DNA from: a virus
Length of the DNA: 64,000 bases
Reading direction: 5' to 3' (one strand)
Virus record (IMG/VR): IMGVR_UViG_3300031857_000094
Location: 18,569 to 82,568 of that record
Below, one piece after another: positions 43,706-50,387 of this stretch. The notes under the pieces are model-generated. The model was not told the DNA's origin and did no database searches. It was given only the letters and a program-made list of their open reading frames with translations. A program made the translations under genes and the position numbers. Numbering within the stretch: the first letter of the stretch is position 1; each line of letters begins with the position of its first letter.

Positions 43706-44165
43706 TTTTACGCTCCTGATGTTTGAGGGAATACATTCGATAGTGTTCACCGCAAGTCTGACGATATCCACCTTCTGCTGGAAAACCAGCGCTGATCTGC
43801 TCATAGCATCCTGGCTCATCGCAGCAGCTCAGAATCTTCTTCAGCTTGTCATGATCGTTTTCAGCAAGCGCCTTACGAGCATCTGGAACTACATCGAGAT
43901 CAAACTCGTTGCTGATAGTCATACCATCAGAGCAGAGCGGAGCGTATGCTTCTGGACCAAAGCCCAAACGATCATAGATCAGATAGCGATAGCTTCCACC
44001 TTCGCTTGCGTGAGCAACGATGTGTTTCATTACCCACTTAGTCACAGCGAGCTTCATCAATGGTGAGCACTCGTCAGCCATCTTGGCATATTCGGCGTCG
44101 ATATCTTGAAATGCTTTCTGGATGTTTTCTACAGCATCCCAGAATTTTCTATTGTCTTCGGTCAT
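43695..44165 (-). CDS. Putative zinc-binding protein, 156 aa
   Basis: An acidic helical N-terminus is followed by CCDEPGCYEQ and, 17 residues on, CGEHY, a possible Cys3-4/His zinc site near residues 115-140. It also contains FGPEAYAPLCSDGMTISNEF. No family recognised. It overlaps the next genes by 4 and 11 bases. Confidence 0.6.
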   Translation of the reverse strand: MTEDNRKFWDAVENIQKAFQDIDAEYAKMADECSPLMKLAVTKWVMKHIVAHASEGGSYRYLIYDRLGFGPEAYAPLCSDGMTISNEFDLDVVPDARKALAENDHDKLKKILSCCDEPGCYEQISAGFPAEGGYRQTCGEHYRMYSLKHQERKNAE

Positions 44166-44374
44166 GGGAACATATCCACTATTCGATCCGTTTGTTCACT
44201 GACTACGCGAACGCGAGCAGTATGTGTTGCGCTCATATTTCTTTTCATCGCGAGCGCGCGAGGAACGTAAATCTTTGGATCGTTCTGAACAGAACCTTCC
44301 ATCGTAGTCCAGTTCTGAAGAACGTAGTCTCCTGGTCCATTTACTAGCATGAACTCGATGCGAACAGTATCCAT
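44162..44374 (-). CDS. Small protein of unknown function, 70 aa
   Basis: MDTVRIEFMLVNGPGDYVLQNW then SVQNDPKIYVPRALAMKRN and RVRVVSEQTDRIV: a beta-rich small protein. ATG at 44374 overlaps the stop of the upstream gene (TGATG). Function unknown. Confidence 0.6.
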   Translation of the reverse strand: MDTVRIEFMLVNGPGDYVLQNWTTMEGSVQNDPKIYVPRALAMKRNMSATHTARVRVVSEQTDRIVDMFP

Positions 44375-44580
44375 CACTTCACTCCAAAGTGTTCTTTGAT
44401 CTGTTGAAGGTCTCTTTCGTTTTCACAGAGGCTTAGGCATTCTTCGACAATGAGTTTAGCAAACTCCTCAATCTCATCATTGAGATCATATCCCTCGATA
44501 TACGGAGAATAGAGACCATCATCATTTTTGTATTTCTTAAAGCCAGATTTGATTGCAAGTTCTTGGATTCGCTCGTTCAT
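44374..44580 (-). CDS. Small conserved phage protein (MNERI family), 68 aa
   Basis: MNERIQELAIKSGFKKY...EIEEFAKLIVEECLSLCEN matches a small helical protein recurrent in many phages. ATG at 44580 has GAGG upstream and overlaps the preceding stop (TGATG), so the longer frame to 44619 is not used. Function unknown. Confidence 0.7.
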   Translation of the reverse strand: MNERIQELAIKSGFKKYKNDDGLYSPYIEGYDLNDEIEEFAKLIVEECLSLCENERDLQQIKEHFGVK

Positions 44581-44738
44581 CACACATACCTCTTTACGAT
44601 AACAGGACCAAGTCTCCAACAGTGATATGGAGAATAACCATACATAGATCCTGCGCCGTTCAAACGAAAATCATTCCAAATGAACAGCGAACCTTTCCAA
44701 CCAATATATTCGATTGTCCAGCGATTGTTGATGCGCAT
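44580..44738 (-). CDS. Small Trp-rich protein, 52 aa
   Basis: ATG at 44738 opens MRINNRWTIEYIGWKGSLFIWNDFRLNG, ending CWRLGPVIVKRYV. TGATG overlaps on both sides link it to the SWIM gene and the MNERI gene. It is too short to appear in routine ORF lists, but the coupling makes it convincing. Function unknown. Confidence 0.62.
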   Translation of the reverse strand: MRINNRWTIEYIGWKGSLFIWNDFRLNGAGSMYGYSPYHCWRLGPVIVKRYV

Positions 44739-45112
44739 CACTTGCACTCCCGAACATGCTTGCAGTCTTTACGGAAACCAAAGCCAACACAAGTGCAGCT
44801 CCAATGCGAACCATCGCGAGTGACTGTATAAGTTGATCCAGGCTTTGAACCCTGAACGACGAACGTTTCAGTGCGAGGCTTATCGCAGGATACGATAGCC
44901 GCATCCAACCCAACGATCCGCTCACGATCAATGATACGGAAAGGGAACTGGGTGTCGCCAGTAGAGATGCAGATGGAGTCTGAGGTTACCCACTTGGGAT
45001 TAGGTAAGATCTGACCAGTATACTCACAGAACTCGCGGATGACGCCACTAGCATACAATGCAGGATTGCGAGTATCGCGCACGCGGATCGTAACAGAATC
45101 ACCAACGTTCAT
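44738..45112 (-). CDS. SWIM zinc-finger-like protein, 124 aa
   Basis: The C-terminus YTVTRDGSHWSCTCVGFGFRKDCKHV is a SWIM-type CxCx(n)CxH zinc finger (residues 95-120). The first 75 residues are a small beta domain (VTIRVRDTRNPALYASGVI). SWIM domains bind DNA or proteins. It has its own promoter at 45136-45164. Confidence 0.72.
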   Translation of the reverse strand: MNVGDSVTIRVRDTRNPALYASGVIREFCEYTGQILPNPKWVTSDSICISTGDTQFPFRIIDRERIVGLDAAIVSCDKPRTETFVVQGSKPGSTYTVTRDGSHWSCTCVGFGFRKDCKHVRECK

Positions 45113-45135
45113 AGCCGAACTCCATCGTATAAACT

Positions 45136-45164
45136 ATTGTATCAGCGTTTCAGGTAACTGTCAA
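45136..45164 (-). promoter_or_regulatory. Sigma-70-type promoter
   Basis: TTGACA (45159-45164), 17 bases, TACAAT (45136-45141), overlapping the end of the dNMP kinase gene and driving the SWIM gene. Confidence 0.75.
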
Positions 45165-45756
45165 GAATAACATCTGCGGTGCCACACATCTGTTCGATTG
45201 TGCCATCGTTGTGAATTGCAGCATCCATTGGCTCTCTATTCCAAGCCCGTTCGGACTCGTGGATCGACGGATCATCTTTGCCAAACCAATCAGGAAGCGG
45301 ACCGCGGCGAACATGCCAAATCTTTCCGCCATTACGACGAATCATAGCAATCTCGTTGGGAAAGCGCACATCGCTGATAACGAAGTTAGGCTTCTGACCA
45401 GTCATCTCAGCAAACATCTTTTCTGTATCAAGGATGCGCTTTTCTGTAGCCAATACCCAGATGTCAGAATGGAAATGATGCCGCATGACTTCCGTTCCCA
45501 TATACTGAAGAAGATATCGCGGCGAAAAATCCTTGATGCCGAGACGCTCGCTCCACCATTCATCGATCTGCTCGCGCTCGTACCGTGATTCAGTCGTAGC
45601 CCCTTCGAGCATATCACGATCCCAACCAAAGATACACGCTGCTGCGTCCTTGAGCGTCTCAGCAAAAGACATACCAATAAAATCATGCTGACGCATAAGA
45701 TGCTCAGCCGTAGTTCCTTTACCAGAACCAATCAAACCACATAGACCAATAATCAC
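45142..45756 (-). CDS. gp1: Deoxynucleoside monophosphate kinase (T4 gp1-like), 204 aa
   Basis: The P-loop GLIGSGKGTT at the N-terminus, FAETLKDAAACIFGWDRDMLEG, YLLQYMGTEVMR and VISDVRFPNE fit the phage dNMP kinase family. It phosphorylates dNMPs, often including modified ones, which matters given the DNA-modification genes at 48-52 kb. The ATG at 45756 overlaps the 77-aa gene by 4 bases. Confidence 0.88.
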   Translation of the reverse strand: MIIGLCGLIGSGKGTTAEHLMRQHDFIGMSFAETLKDAAACIFGWDRDMLEGATTESRYEREQIDEWWSERLGIKDFSPRYLLQYMGTEVMRHHFHSDIWVLATEKRILDTEKMFAEMTGQKPNFVISDVRFPNEIAMIRRNGGKIWHVRRGPLPDWFGKDDPSIHESERAWNREPMDAAIHNDGTIEQMCGTADVILDSYLKR

Positions 45757-45986
45757 TTAGATTCCTCCATAGACTTTGCGACCAGACCGTCGGCGATCTG
45801 ATAAAACTCTTCTGCCATTTGCTTCGCGCCGTAAGCATCGACCCATGTGTTATGTATAGTGAGGAACACCGTATCCATCACGAGTTCTGCTGCTTGCTTC
45901 TTTTCCATTCCTTGTTCGGACAACTGATCTATCTGTTTGAATAGGAAGTCGAGGAAACGTTGCTTAACGATTTCATGATCGATCAT
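45753..45986 (-). CDS. Small helical protein, 77 aa
   Basis: MIDHEIVKQRFLDFLFKQIDQLSEQGMEKKQAAELVMDTVF: an all-helical acidic protein. It overlaps both neighbours by 4 bases. No family recognised. Confidence 0.6.
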   Translation of the reverse strand: MIDHEIVKQRFLDFLFKQIDQLSEQGMEKKQAAELVMDTVFLTIHNTWVDAYGAKQMAEEFYQIADGLVAKSMEESK

Positions 45987-46252
45987 ACATAGTATCCATA
46001 TTGTGCGAGGATCTGCTCGAACGATTTACGAAATCGATCGTCATTATCAATTATGTAGGATTGGCGCAGCTTCCACAAAAGATCATCCAGCTCTTCTTCT
46101 TCGTATGATTGTCTGAGCCAAGAAAACTCTCTACGATCTTTTTTGACAACAGAATATCCGCGATGTCGCAATTCATCAACGAGATCTTCATCGTCGAAAT
46201 CTTCAACATCCACATCAACATCTACGTCGACTGTAACGGTTCGTGAAGTCAT
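45983..46252 (-). CDS. Small acidic protein, 89 aa
   Basis: Starts MTSRTVTVDVDVDVDVEDFDDEDLVDELRHRG, an unusual alternating Val-Asp run, then a helical part (SYEEEELDDLLWKLRQSY). ATG at 46252 overlaps the upstream stop by 4 bases; the longer frame to 46294 is not needed. Function unknown. Confidence 0.6.
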   Translation of the reverse strand: MTSRTVTVDVDVDVDVEDFDDEDLVDELRHRGYSVVKKDRREFSWLRQSYEEEELDDLLWKLRQSYIIDNDDRFRKSFEQILAQYGYYV

Positions 46253-46755
46253 TTGTCGCTTCCATCTTCTTCTTCGGCCAGCTCTTCCTGCCACTCTTTC
46301 CAGTTTTCGTATTCATACTCGAGCAGCGAAAGGACTTCGTCGTCATCGATCTTGTCGCGCCAGTTTTCATCTTCGAAGTTGTATTCTACATAATACTCTT
46401 CATCGGGAGAAGTGAATCGACCAGCGAAACACATTCCTGGCTCATGGAACGTGATATCAACTTCGAAACCAAGTTCGCTCAGCTTTTCGTAAGCAAGAAT
46501 GCCTGGACCCCATGGAGTTTCGAACCAACCACTGCATGACTTACCCTCTTCATCGATCTGAACATCGCCAGGAGTCGCATCCCACTTGGTGCCCCAAGTT
46601 TCCAGCGCAGCACCATAGTCCCACTCGTTGTTTTCCGTAGGGAGCGGAACCAACTTAGTGAAAAGCTCTTGCGCGCTCAGCGCATCAGCGAACTTCTTAA
46701 TCATTTCGGGATCTTTATGATAGACCGTGAAATTGTTGGAACACCAGTTAGGCAT
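46249..46755 (-). CDS. Ferredoxin-like-fold phage protein (MPNWCSN family), 168 aa
   Basis: MPNWCSNNFTVYHKDPEMIKKF opens the DUF1281 / YubB ferredoxin-like family, widespread in phages and plasmids. Further signatures are WGTKWDA and FETPWGPG. The C-terminus is highly acidic. Function unknown. Confidence 0.8.
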   Translation of the reverse strand: MPNWCSNNFTVYHKDPEMIKKFADALSAQELFTKLVPLPTENNEWDYGAALETWGTKWDATPGDVQIDEEGKSCSGWFETPWGPGILAYEKLSELGFEVDITFHEPGMCFAGRFTSPDEEYYVEYNFEDENWRDKIDDDEVLSLLEYEYENWKEWQEELAEEEDGSDK

Positions 46756-46757
46756 AT

Positions 46758-46967
46758 TCAGCTCCTCTCAACTGTATCGAGCAAATCTTCGAGCCACTCA
46801 GCTTCATTAGCCAAGCGACAATTGATACCCAGTTCAAACTCGTCGTCGAGTTCAAACTTCACGCGACTTGCGCGACGCACTTCAGTCAGTCGATCATACA
46901 AAGCAGCGATGATAGCCTGCTTCGCTTGCGCTGGATCAGGCGGCAGAAAGGAAGAGTCGGTCATCAT
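46758..46967 (-). CDS. Small acidic protein, 69 aa
   Basis: From ATG at 46967: MMTDSSFLPPDPAQAKQAIIAALYDRLTEVRRASRVKFELDDEFELG. It overlaps the 66-aa gene by 32 bases, in another frame. Function unknown. Confidence 0.5.
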   Translation of the reverse strand: MMTDSSFLPPDPAQAKQAIIAALYDRLTEVRRASRVKFELDDEFELGINCRLANEAEWLEDLLDTVERS

Positions 46968-47136
46968 GGAAGTCCTTTTCCATTCGCTCGAGAATCGCGT
47001 CGCGTTCGTCGAGCAGTTCGTTACCAAAGTCGGTAATTTCCGCGAGAATCAAATCACGCGGCTTGTTCATGTGATGCGCATCGAGAACGAGTTGCGCGAT
47101 ACGCATAGCGATTGAGTCGTAGTCAGTGAGGGACAT
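46936..47136 (-). CDS. Small helical protein, 66 aa
   Basis: MSLTDYDSIAMRIAQLVLDAHHMNKPRDLILAEITDFGNELLDERD, helical and acidic. The downstream gene starts within its 3' end. Function unknown. Confidence 0.55.
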   Translation of the reverse strand: MSLTDYDSIAMRIAQLVLDAHHMNKPRDLILAEITDFGNELLDERDAILERMEKDFHDDRLFLSAA

Positions 47137-47147
47137 GATATAACTCC

Positions 47148-47366
47148 TTAGGCAACATCAAGAACGAATTGCTGCTCAACTCCCTCGGAGTCGATGAGGC
47201 AGATTCGGTTGTTGTCAAGAACGATGGTATACAGCTCGCAGAACTGATCGGCGTAGTGAACCAACGGATTCGGTGATTCAGTTCCTTGGAACACCTGAAG
47301 ATCATACGAATCCATCGGGCGGAACGTAGAACGGGCTACGAGGGCGAGGGCTTGAATGGCGTTCAT
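47148..47366 (-). CDS. Small protein, 72 aa
   Basis: ATG at 47366 has AGGAAGTGAC upstream. MNAIQALALVARSTFRPMD ... LYTIVLDNNRICLIDSEGVEQQFVLDV looks like a small helix-plus-beta protein. It has its own promoter. Function unknown. Confidence 0.6.
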   Translation of the reverse strand: MNAIQALALVARSTFRPMDSYDLQVFQGTESPNPLVHYADQFCELYTIVLDNNRICLIDSEGVEQQFVLDVA

Positions 47367-47391
47367 GTCACTTCCTTTCATCATATACTTT

Positions 47392-47420
47392 ATTCTATCA
47401 CTGGCGAGCGTGATTGTCAA
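47392..47420 (-). promoter_or_regulatory. Sigma-70-type promoter
   Basis: TTGACA (47415-47420), 17 bases, TAGAAT (47392-47397), just after the stop of the 31-aa membrane gene and before the 72-aa gene. Confidence 0.85.
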
Positions 47421-47425
47421 GGCGG

Positions 47426-47521
47426 TTACTGCAACATTTTTGCAATAACCAATCCCATGCCAAAGCCAGCGAGCCAGTTGATGGCAAAGAGGGCGAATTC
47501 GATTTTATTGTCACGAGTCAT
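47426..47521 (-). CDS. Membrane micro-protein, 31 aa
   Basis: ATG at 47521 is preceded by AAAGGAACTGAC. The product MTRDNKIEFALFAINWLAG-FGMGLVIAKMLQ has one membrane helix. It is absent from standard ORF cutoffs, but the ribosome site and operon position are convincing. Function unknown. Confidence 0.6.
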   Translation of the reverse strand: MTRDNKIEFALFAINWLAGFGMGLVIAKMLQ

Positions 47522-47535
47522 GTCAGTTCCTTTCA

Positions 47536-47796
47536 TTAGGCGGTCCATCCGTTTTCGTTACGAACGTTTCCAATCCAGTTACCTTTGGAATCGTAGTTCG
47601 GGATGTTGGGGAAGCGGGCGAGGAAATCGTTCAGCGCCTTCTTCGAGTGATTATCGGGCTGGAGTTCGTAGTTGTCGCACAGAACGCCATATTGCTCGAT
47701 CAGCTCGATGAACAGCGAACGCTCGCGATTCATCTGTTCGAGGCGTTCAGTAGCACGAACGGCACGGGCGTTGTCGAGGAAAGATTCGTAAGCCAT
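47536..47796 (-). CDS. Small helical protein, 86 aa
   Basis: ATG at 47796 has AAAGGAAAAC upstream. MAYESFLDNARAVRATERLEQMNRERSLFIELIEQYGVL, then NYDSKGNWIGNVRNENG. First gene after the promoter at 47827-47855. Function unknown. Confidence 0.6.
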   Translation of the reverse strand: MAYESFLDNARAVRATERLEQMNRERSLFIELIEQYGVLCDNYELQPDNHSKKALNDFLARFPNIPNYDSKGNWIGNVRNENGWTA

Positions 47797-47826
47797 TTGG
47801 TTTTCCTTTCGATTCATCATATATTC

Positions 47827-47855
47827 ATTCTATCCCATAGCCTACTGATTGTCAA
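47827..47855 (-). promoter_or_regulatory. Sigma-70-type promoter
   Basis: TTGACA (47850-47855), 17 bases, TAGAAT (47827-47832), in non-coding sequence upstream of the 86-aa gene. Confidence 0.85.
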
Positions 47856-47869
47856 GGCCTATCCCTAAT

Positions 47870-47933
47870 AAAAATCCCTAGCAATATCAATGACTTACTG
47901 CTAAGTGACTGATACTACTAGGGAATAATTTTT
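47870..47933. repeat. Imperfect inverted repeat in the gap
   Basis: AAAAATCCCTAG (47870-47881) mirrors CTAGGGAATAATTTTT (47918-47933) apart from a 3-4 base insertion. The arms flank about 36 bases. It could be an operator or RNA stem upstream of the 47850 promoter. Confidence 0.45.
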
Positions 47934-47943
47934 GTTACAAAAT

Positions 47944-47961
47944 CTGTTACAGACGTAACAG
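47944..47961 (-). terminator. Possible weak terminator after the 94-aa gene
   Basis: CTGTTAC-AGAC-GTAACAG forms a 7-bp stem with a 4-base loop at the stop codon. On the minus strand it is followed by ATTTTGTAACAAAAATT, a loose T-rich tail. Confidence 0.45.
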
Positions 47962-48231
47962 TTTACGGGCTGAACGTAAGTCGTTTAGAGCCTTAGTTAA
48001 GTTAAAGTCGGCGTGGTTTTGGTGATACTTTACTTTACTTTCGATTTGATTTATTACTTTTAGTAGGTCGAATTTACTAGTAAAATCAGCCACTTGAAGT
48101 AAACGCTTTGCCTCGATTAGATCTATACTATACTCGACCCATTTAATAGTGGGGCTAAACTTAGGGACCCCGCCTTTAAACTTAGTTTTAGGGCGGTTAT
48201 ACTTAGCGACTAGCGTTTTTACTTTTGACAT
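47947..48231 (-). CDS. Small basic protein of unusual composition, 94 aa
   Basis: MSKVKTLVAKYNRPKTKFKGGVPKFSPTIKW then a helical part ending LNDLRSARKLLRL. It is very basic with no acidic tail, so nucleic-acid binding is plausible. The DNA differs from its neighbours (frequent TTA/CTA codons, repeated TTAG and CTAG), suggesting a separate origin. Function unknown. Confidence 0.55.
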   Translation of the reverse strand: MSKVKTLVAKYNRPKTKFKGGVPKFSPTIKWVEYSIDLIEAKRLLQVADFTSKFDLLKVINQIESKVKYHQNHADFNLTKALNDLRSARKLLRL

Positions 48232-48260
48232 TTTTAGGGTCCTTTGGTAGCTAACTCTTA

Positions 48261-48289
48261 AGTGTAGCTGGCAAAGGAATAATTGTCAA
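48261..48289 (-). promoter_or_regulatory. Sigma-70-type promoter
   Basis: TTGACA (48284-48289), 17 bases, TACACT (48261-48266). The TGA of TTGACA is the stop codon of the 123-aa membrane gene. Confidence 0.75.
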
Positions 48290-48657
48290 GGCCCTTTATC
48301 TTTAATCACCTTATCTTTTTCTCGAATGAACTCGAAGCGCAAACCAATCTGCTTGAACACGTGTTCATGAGTCATCTTATGGATTTCATCCATTTTCTTT
48401 GCTTGTCCGATGAACTTATCGTTCCCACCAAACCAAGCATAATACAATCCATTCTCACGAACGACCTTAACAGGAATGTATGGCATATCGCTCTTGTCGA
48501 AATCGACGATGTCATCTGAAGAAACAGAATCAACAGCCACTGGTCCATCTGGATCAATGCTCATGAACTTTCTAAGAATGAAACGAGCTATCATAATACC
48601 AACGATCCAACTCGAAGCCACGACCAAGACGTTAGCAATATAAGCAGTCGTATCCAT
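48286..48657 (-). CDS. Membrane-anchored protein, 123 aa
   Basis: Residues 5-30 (AYIANVLVVASSWIVGIMIARFIL) form one membrane helix. A soluble domain follows with KVVRENGLYYAWFGGNDKFIGQAKKMDEI and EHVFKQIG. Its stop lies inside a promoter -35 box. Function unknown. Confidence 0.62.
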   Translation of the reverse strand: MDTTAYIANVLVVASSWIVGIMIARFILRKFMSIDPDGPVAVDSVSSDDIVDFDKSDMPYIPVKVVRENGLYYAWFGGNDKFIGQAKKMDEIHKMTHEHVFKQIGLRFEFIREKDKVIKDKGP

Positions 48658-48670
48658 ACAGTTTCCTTTC

Positions 48671-49453
48671 TTATGCGAAAAACGAATCGAGAGTGCTGCC
48701 GACTTCTTTTCTTGTATCTCTGAGTCTCAGTTCGGCATGACCAGTTGTTTCGCGGATATACATTGTGCAGAGGCCAGGATAACGATCAGCAAGAATTTGA
48801 GCTGACTCGTGGATGCGCTCGCTCGTGCGAGTAACCTGCATTCCGCCATCTTCAGTATAGTATTTAGATTTGACAGTGATATCGTCAAGACGAACAACTT
48901 TGCCGTCCTTGACGTAGTGCTGAAGCGTGCGCTCGAAGTCTTCCTTATCGTCGAGCGTAACAGTCAAGTCTTGATCGTGACGAGTGATGAGACCCCAGCA
49001 CGAACCGATGCAGTAATACAATCCAACTGCTACACGGTTCTTCATGAACATGGCGTTAGCTGCTGCATAAACGCCAAACAGATTAGCACCGTTCTTCTGA
49101 CACTCAACGAATCCACGACAGATAACATCACCTTCAAGATCAGTGACAGGAACCATAGTCTTGTCATCAATCTTCTTCATGACTTCTGACAGATCGTCAT
49201 CAAAGTTCATGACCTGAGTTCCCTCAGGATAGTATCGCTGAATGAAACGACGAATCGCACCCATACCAACCTGACCGATCACGATCTTGTATTGTTCAGG
49301 AAGTTCTTTGCGATAGGTTTCGTATTCTTCTTGATTGCCTACGAATACCGTGATCTTTTCTGCGGGGATATTATGACGCTCGAGCAGCGCGAGAGTTTTT
49401 TCACGCAGCGTTTTTGCGCGGCGATAGCTCGGGATTGCGATTACATAGTCCAT
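48671..49453 (-). CDS. TET-associated glycosyltransferase (TAGT/GREB-like), 260 aa
   Basis: MDYVIAIPSYRRAKTLREKTL, IVIGQVGMGAIRRFIQRYYPEG and the acidic NFDDDLSEV triad are the pattern of GT-A-like glycosyltransferases linked to TET/JBP enzymes in phage genomes. They add sugars to hydroxymethylated pyrimidines in DNA. ATG at 49453 has GGGAAACG upstream and overlaps galE by 53 bases. A promoter inside galE serves this gene. Together with the TET/JBP gene two genes upstream it suggests glycosylated phage DNA; biochemistry is unproven. Confidence 0.75.
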   Translation of the reverse strand: MDYVIAIPSYRRAKTLREKTLALLERHNIPAEKITVFVGNQEEYETYRKELPEQYKIVIGQVGMGAIRRFIQRYYPEGTQVMNFDDDLSEVMKKIDDKTMVPVTDLEGDVICRGFVECQKNGANLFGVYAAANAMFMKNRVAVGLYYCIGSCWGLITRHDQDLTVTLDDKEDFERTLQHYVKDGKVVRLDDITVKSKYYTEDGGMQVTRTSERIHESAQILADRYPGLCTMYIRETTGHAELRLRDTRKEVGSTLDSFFA

Positions 49454-50387
49454 TCGTTTCCCATTTCCATGAATCAAGGATAATCTGTTCTAGATTTCTT
49501 TCGGGCTTCCAGCCAAGAATCTTTTCAGCTTTTTCTGCGTTCGCGACAAGCGAAGGTGGATCACCAATTCGACGTATATCATATTGGAAATTGATCGACT
49601 TGTCAAGAACTCTTTCAGTCGTGTTAATAAGCTCTAGCATCGACGTGCCGTTGCCAGATCCAAGATTGAATGGCTCAGCACATCTGTGGCTTTCAAGATA
49701 CTGCAAAGCCAAAACGTGGGCGTGGGCTACGTCTTGAACATGCAGATAGTCGCGAACACAAGTTCCATCTTTCGTTGAGTAGTCATTACCAAAAACCTTG
49801 AATGGCGTATTGTTAATGATAGACTTCAACAGAATCGGAACAGCGTGTGTTGGCGTCTTTGAGTTGTAGCCGTGATTCTTACCTGAGCCAGCGACGTTGA
49901 AATAGCGCAAAGAAACGCTGCTGATTCCATGAGCATGATATACTGCTTCCAGCATCTGCTCTGACCACAGCTTCGTTTGTCCATAAGGATTGAGCGGAGT
50001 AGTTGTGCGATTTTCGTCGATCTTCGATGCAGAAGCATCATAGACTGCTGCGCTGCTGCTGAACACAATCTTGACGTCAGTTTCCTTAGCGTATTCAAGC
50101 AGACGCAACATCGAACACATATTGTTCTGATAGTATTTCAGCGGATCTGCTACGCTTTCGGGAACGACATGGCTTGCTGCCATGTGAATGATAGCGTCGA
50201 ACTTTTTGTAGTATGAATGAAGCCCGAACTTGTTGAGATCAAAGTTTAAAACTTCGACATCGAGCTTCTTAGTCCAATCATTGATTACACGGTCAAAAAC
50301 CGTAACCGTGTAACCGTAGTAGAGGAGTTCATCGACAACAGCACTGCCGATGAACCCACTTCCTCCAGTCACTAGAACATGTTTCAT
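49401..50387 (-). CDS. galE: UDP-glucose 4-epimerase-like (GalE), 328 aa
   Basis: N-terminal GGSGFIGS NAD site, FSSSAAVYD and YGQTK (catalytic Y-x3-K), RYFNVAGSGKNHGY and CVRDYLHVQDVAHAH (in pieces) define an extended SDR sugar-nucleotide epimerase, most like GalE. It probably makes UDP-galactose, a donor that the neighbouring glycosyltransferase could use. It overlaps the TET/JBP gene upstream by 4 bases and TAGT downstream by 53. Confidence 0.9.
   Translation of the reverse strand: MKHVLVTGGSGFIGSAVVDELLYYGYTVTVFDRVINDWTKKLDVEVLNFDLNKFGLHSYYKKFDAIIHMAASHVVPESVADPLKYYQNNMCSMLRLLEYAKETDVKIVFSSSAAVYDASASKIDENRTTTPLNPYGQTKLWSEQMLEAVYHAHGISSVSLRYFNVAGSGKNHGYNSKTPTHAVPILLKSIINNTPFKVFGNDYSTKDGTCVRDYLHVQDVAHAHVLALQYLESHRCAEPFNLGSGNGTSMLELINTTERVLDKSINFQYDIRRIGDPPSLVANAEKAEKILGWKPERNLEQIILDSWKWETNGLCNRNPELSPRKNAA
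49578..49606 (-). promoter_or_regulatory. Sigma-70-type promoter inside galE
   Basis: TTGACA (49601-49606), 17 bases, TATGAT (49578-49583), fully inside galE coding sequence, about 125 bases ahead of the TAGT start. Confidence 0.75.
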
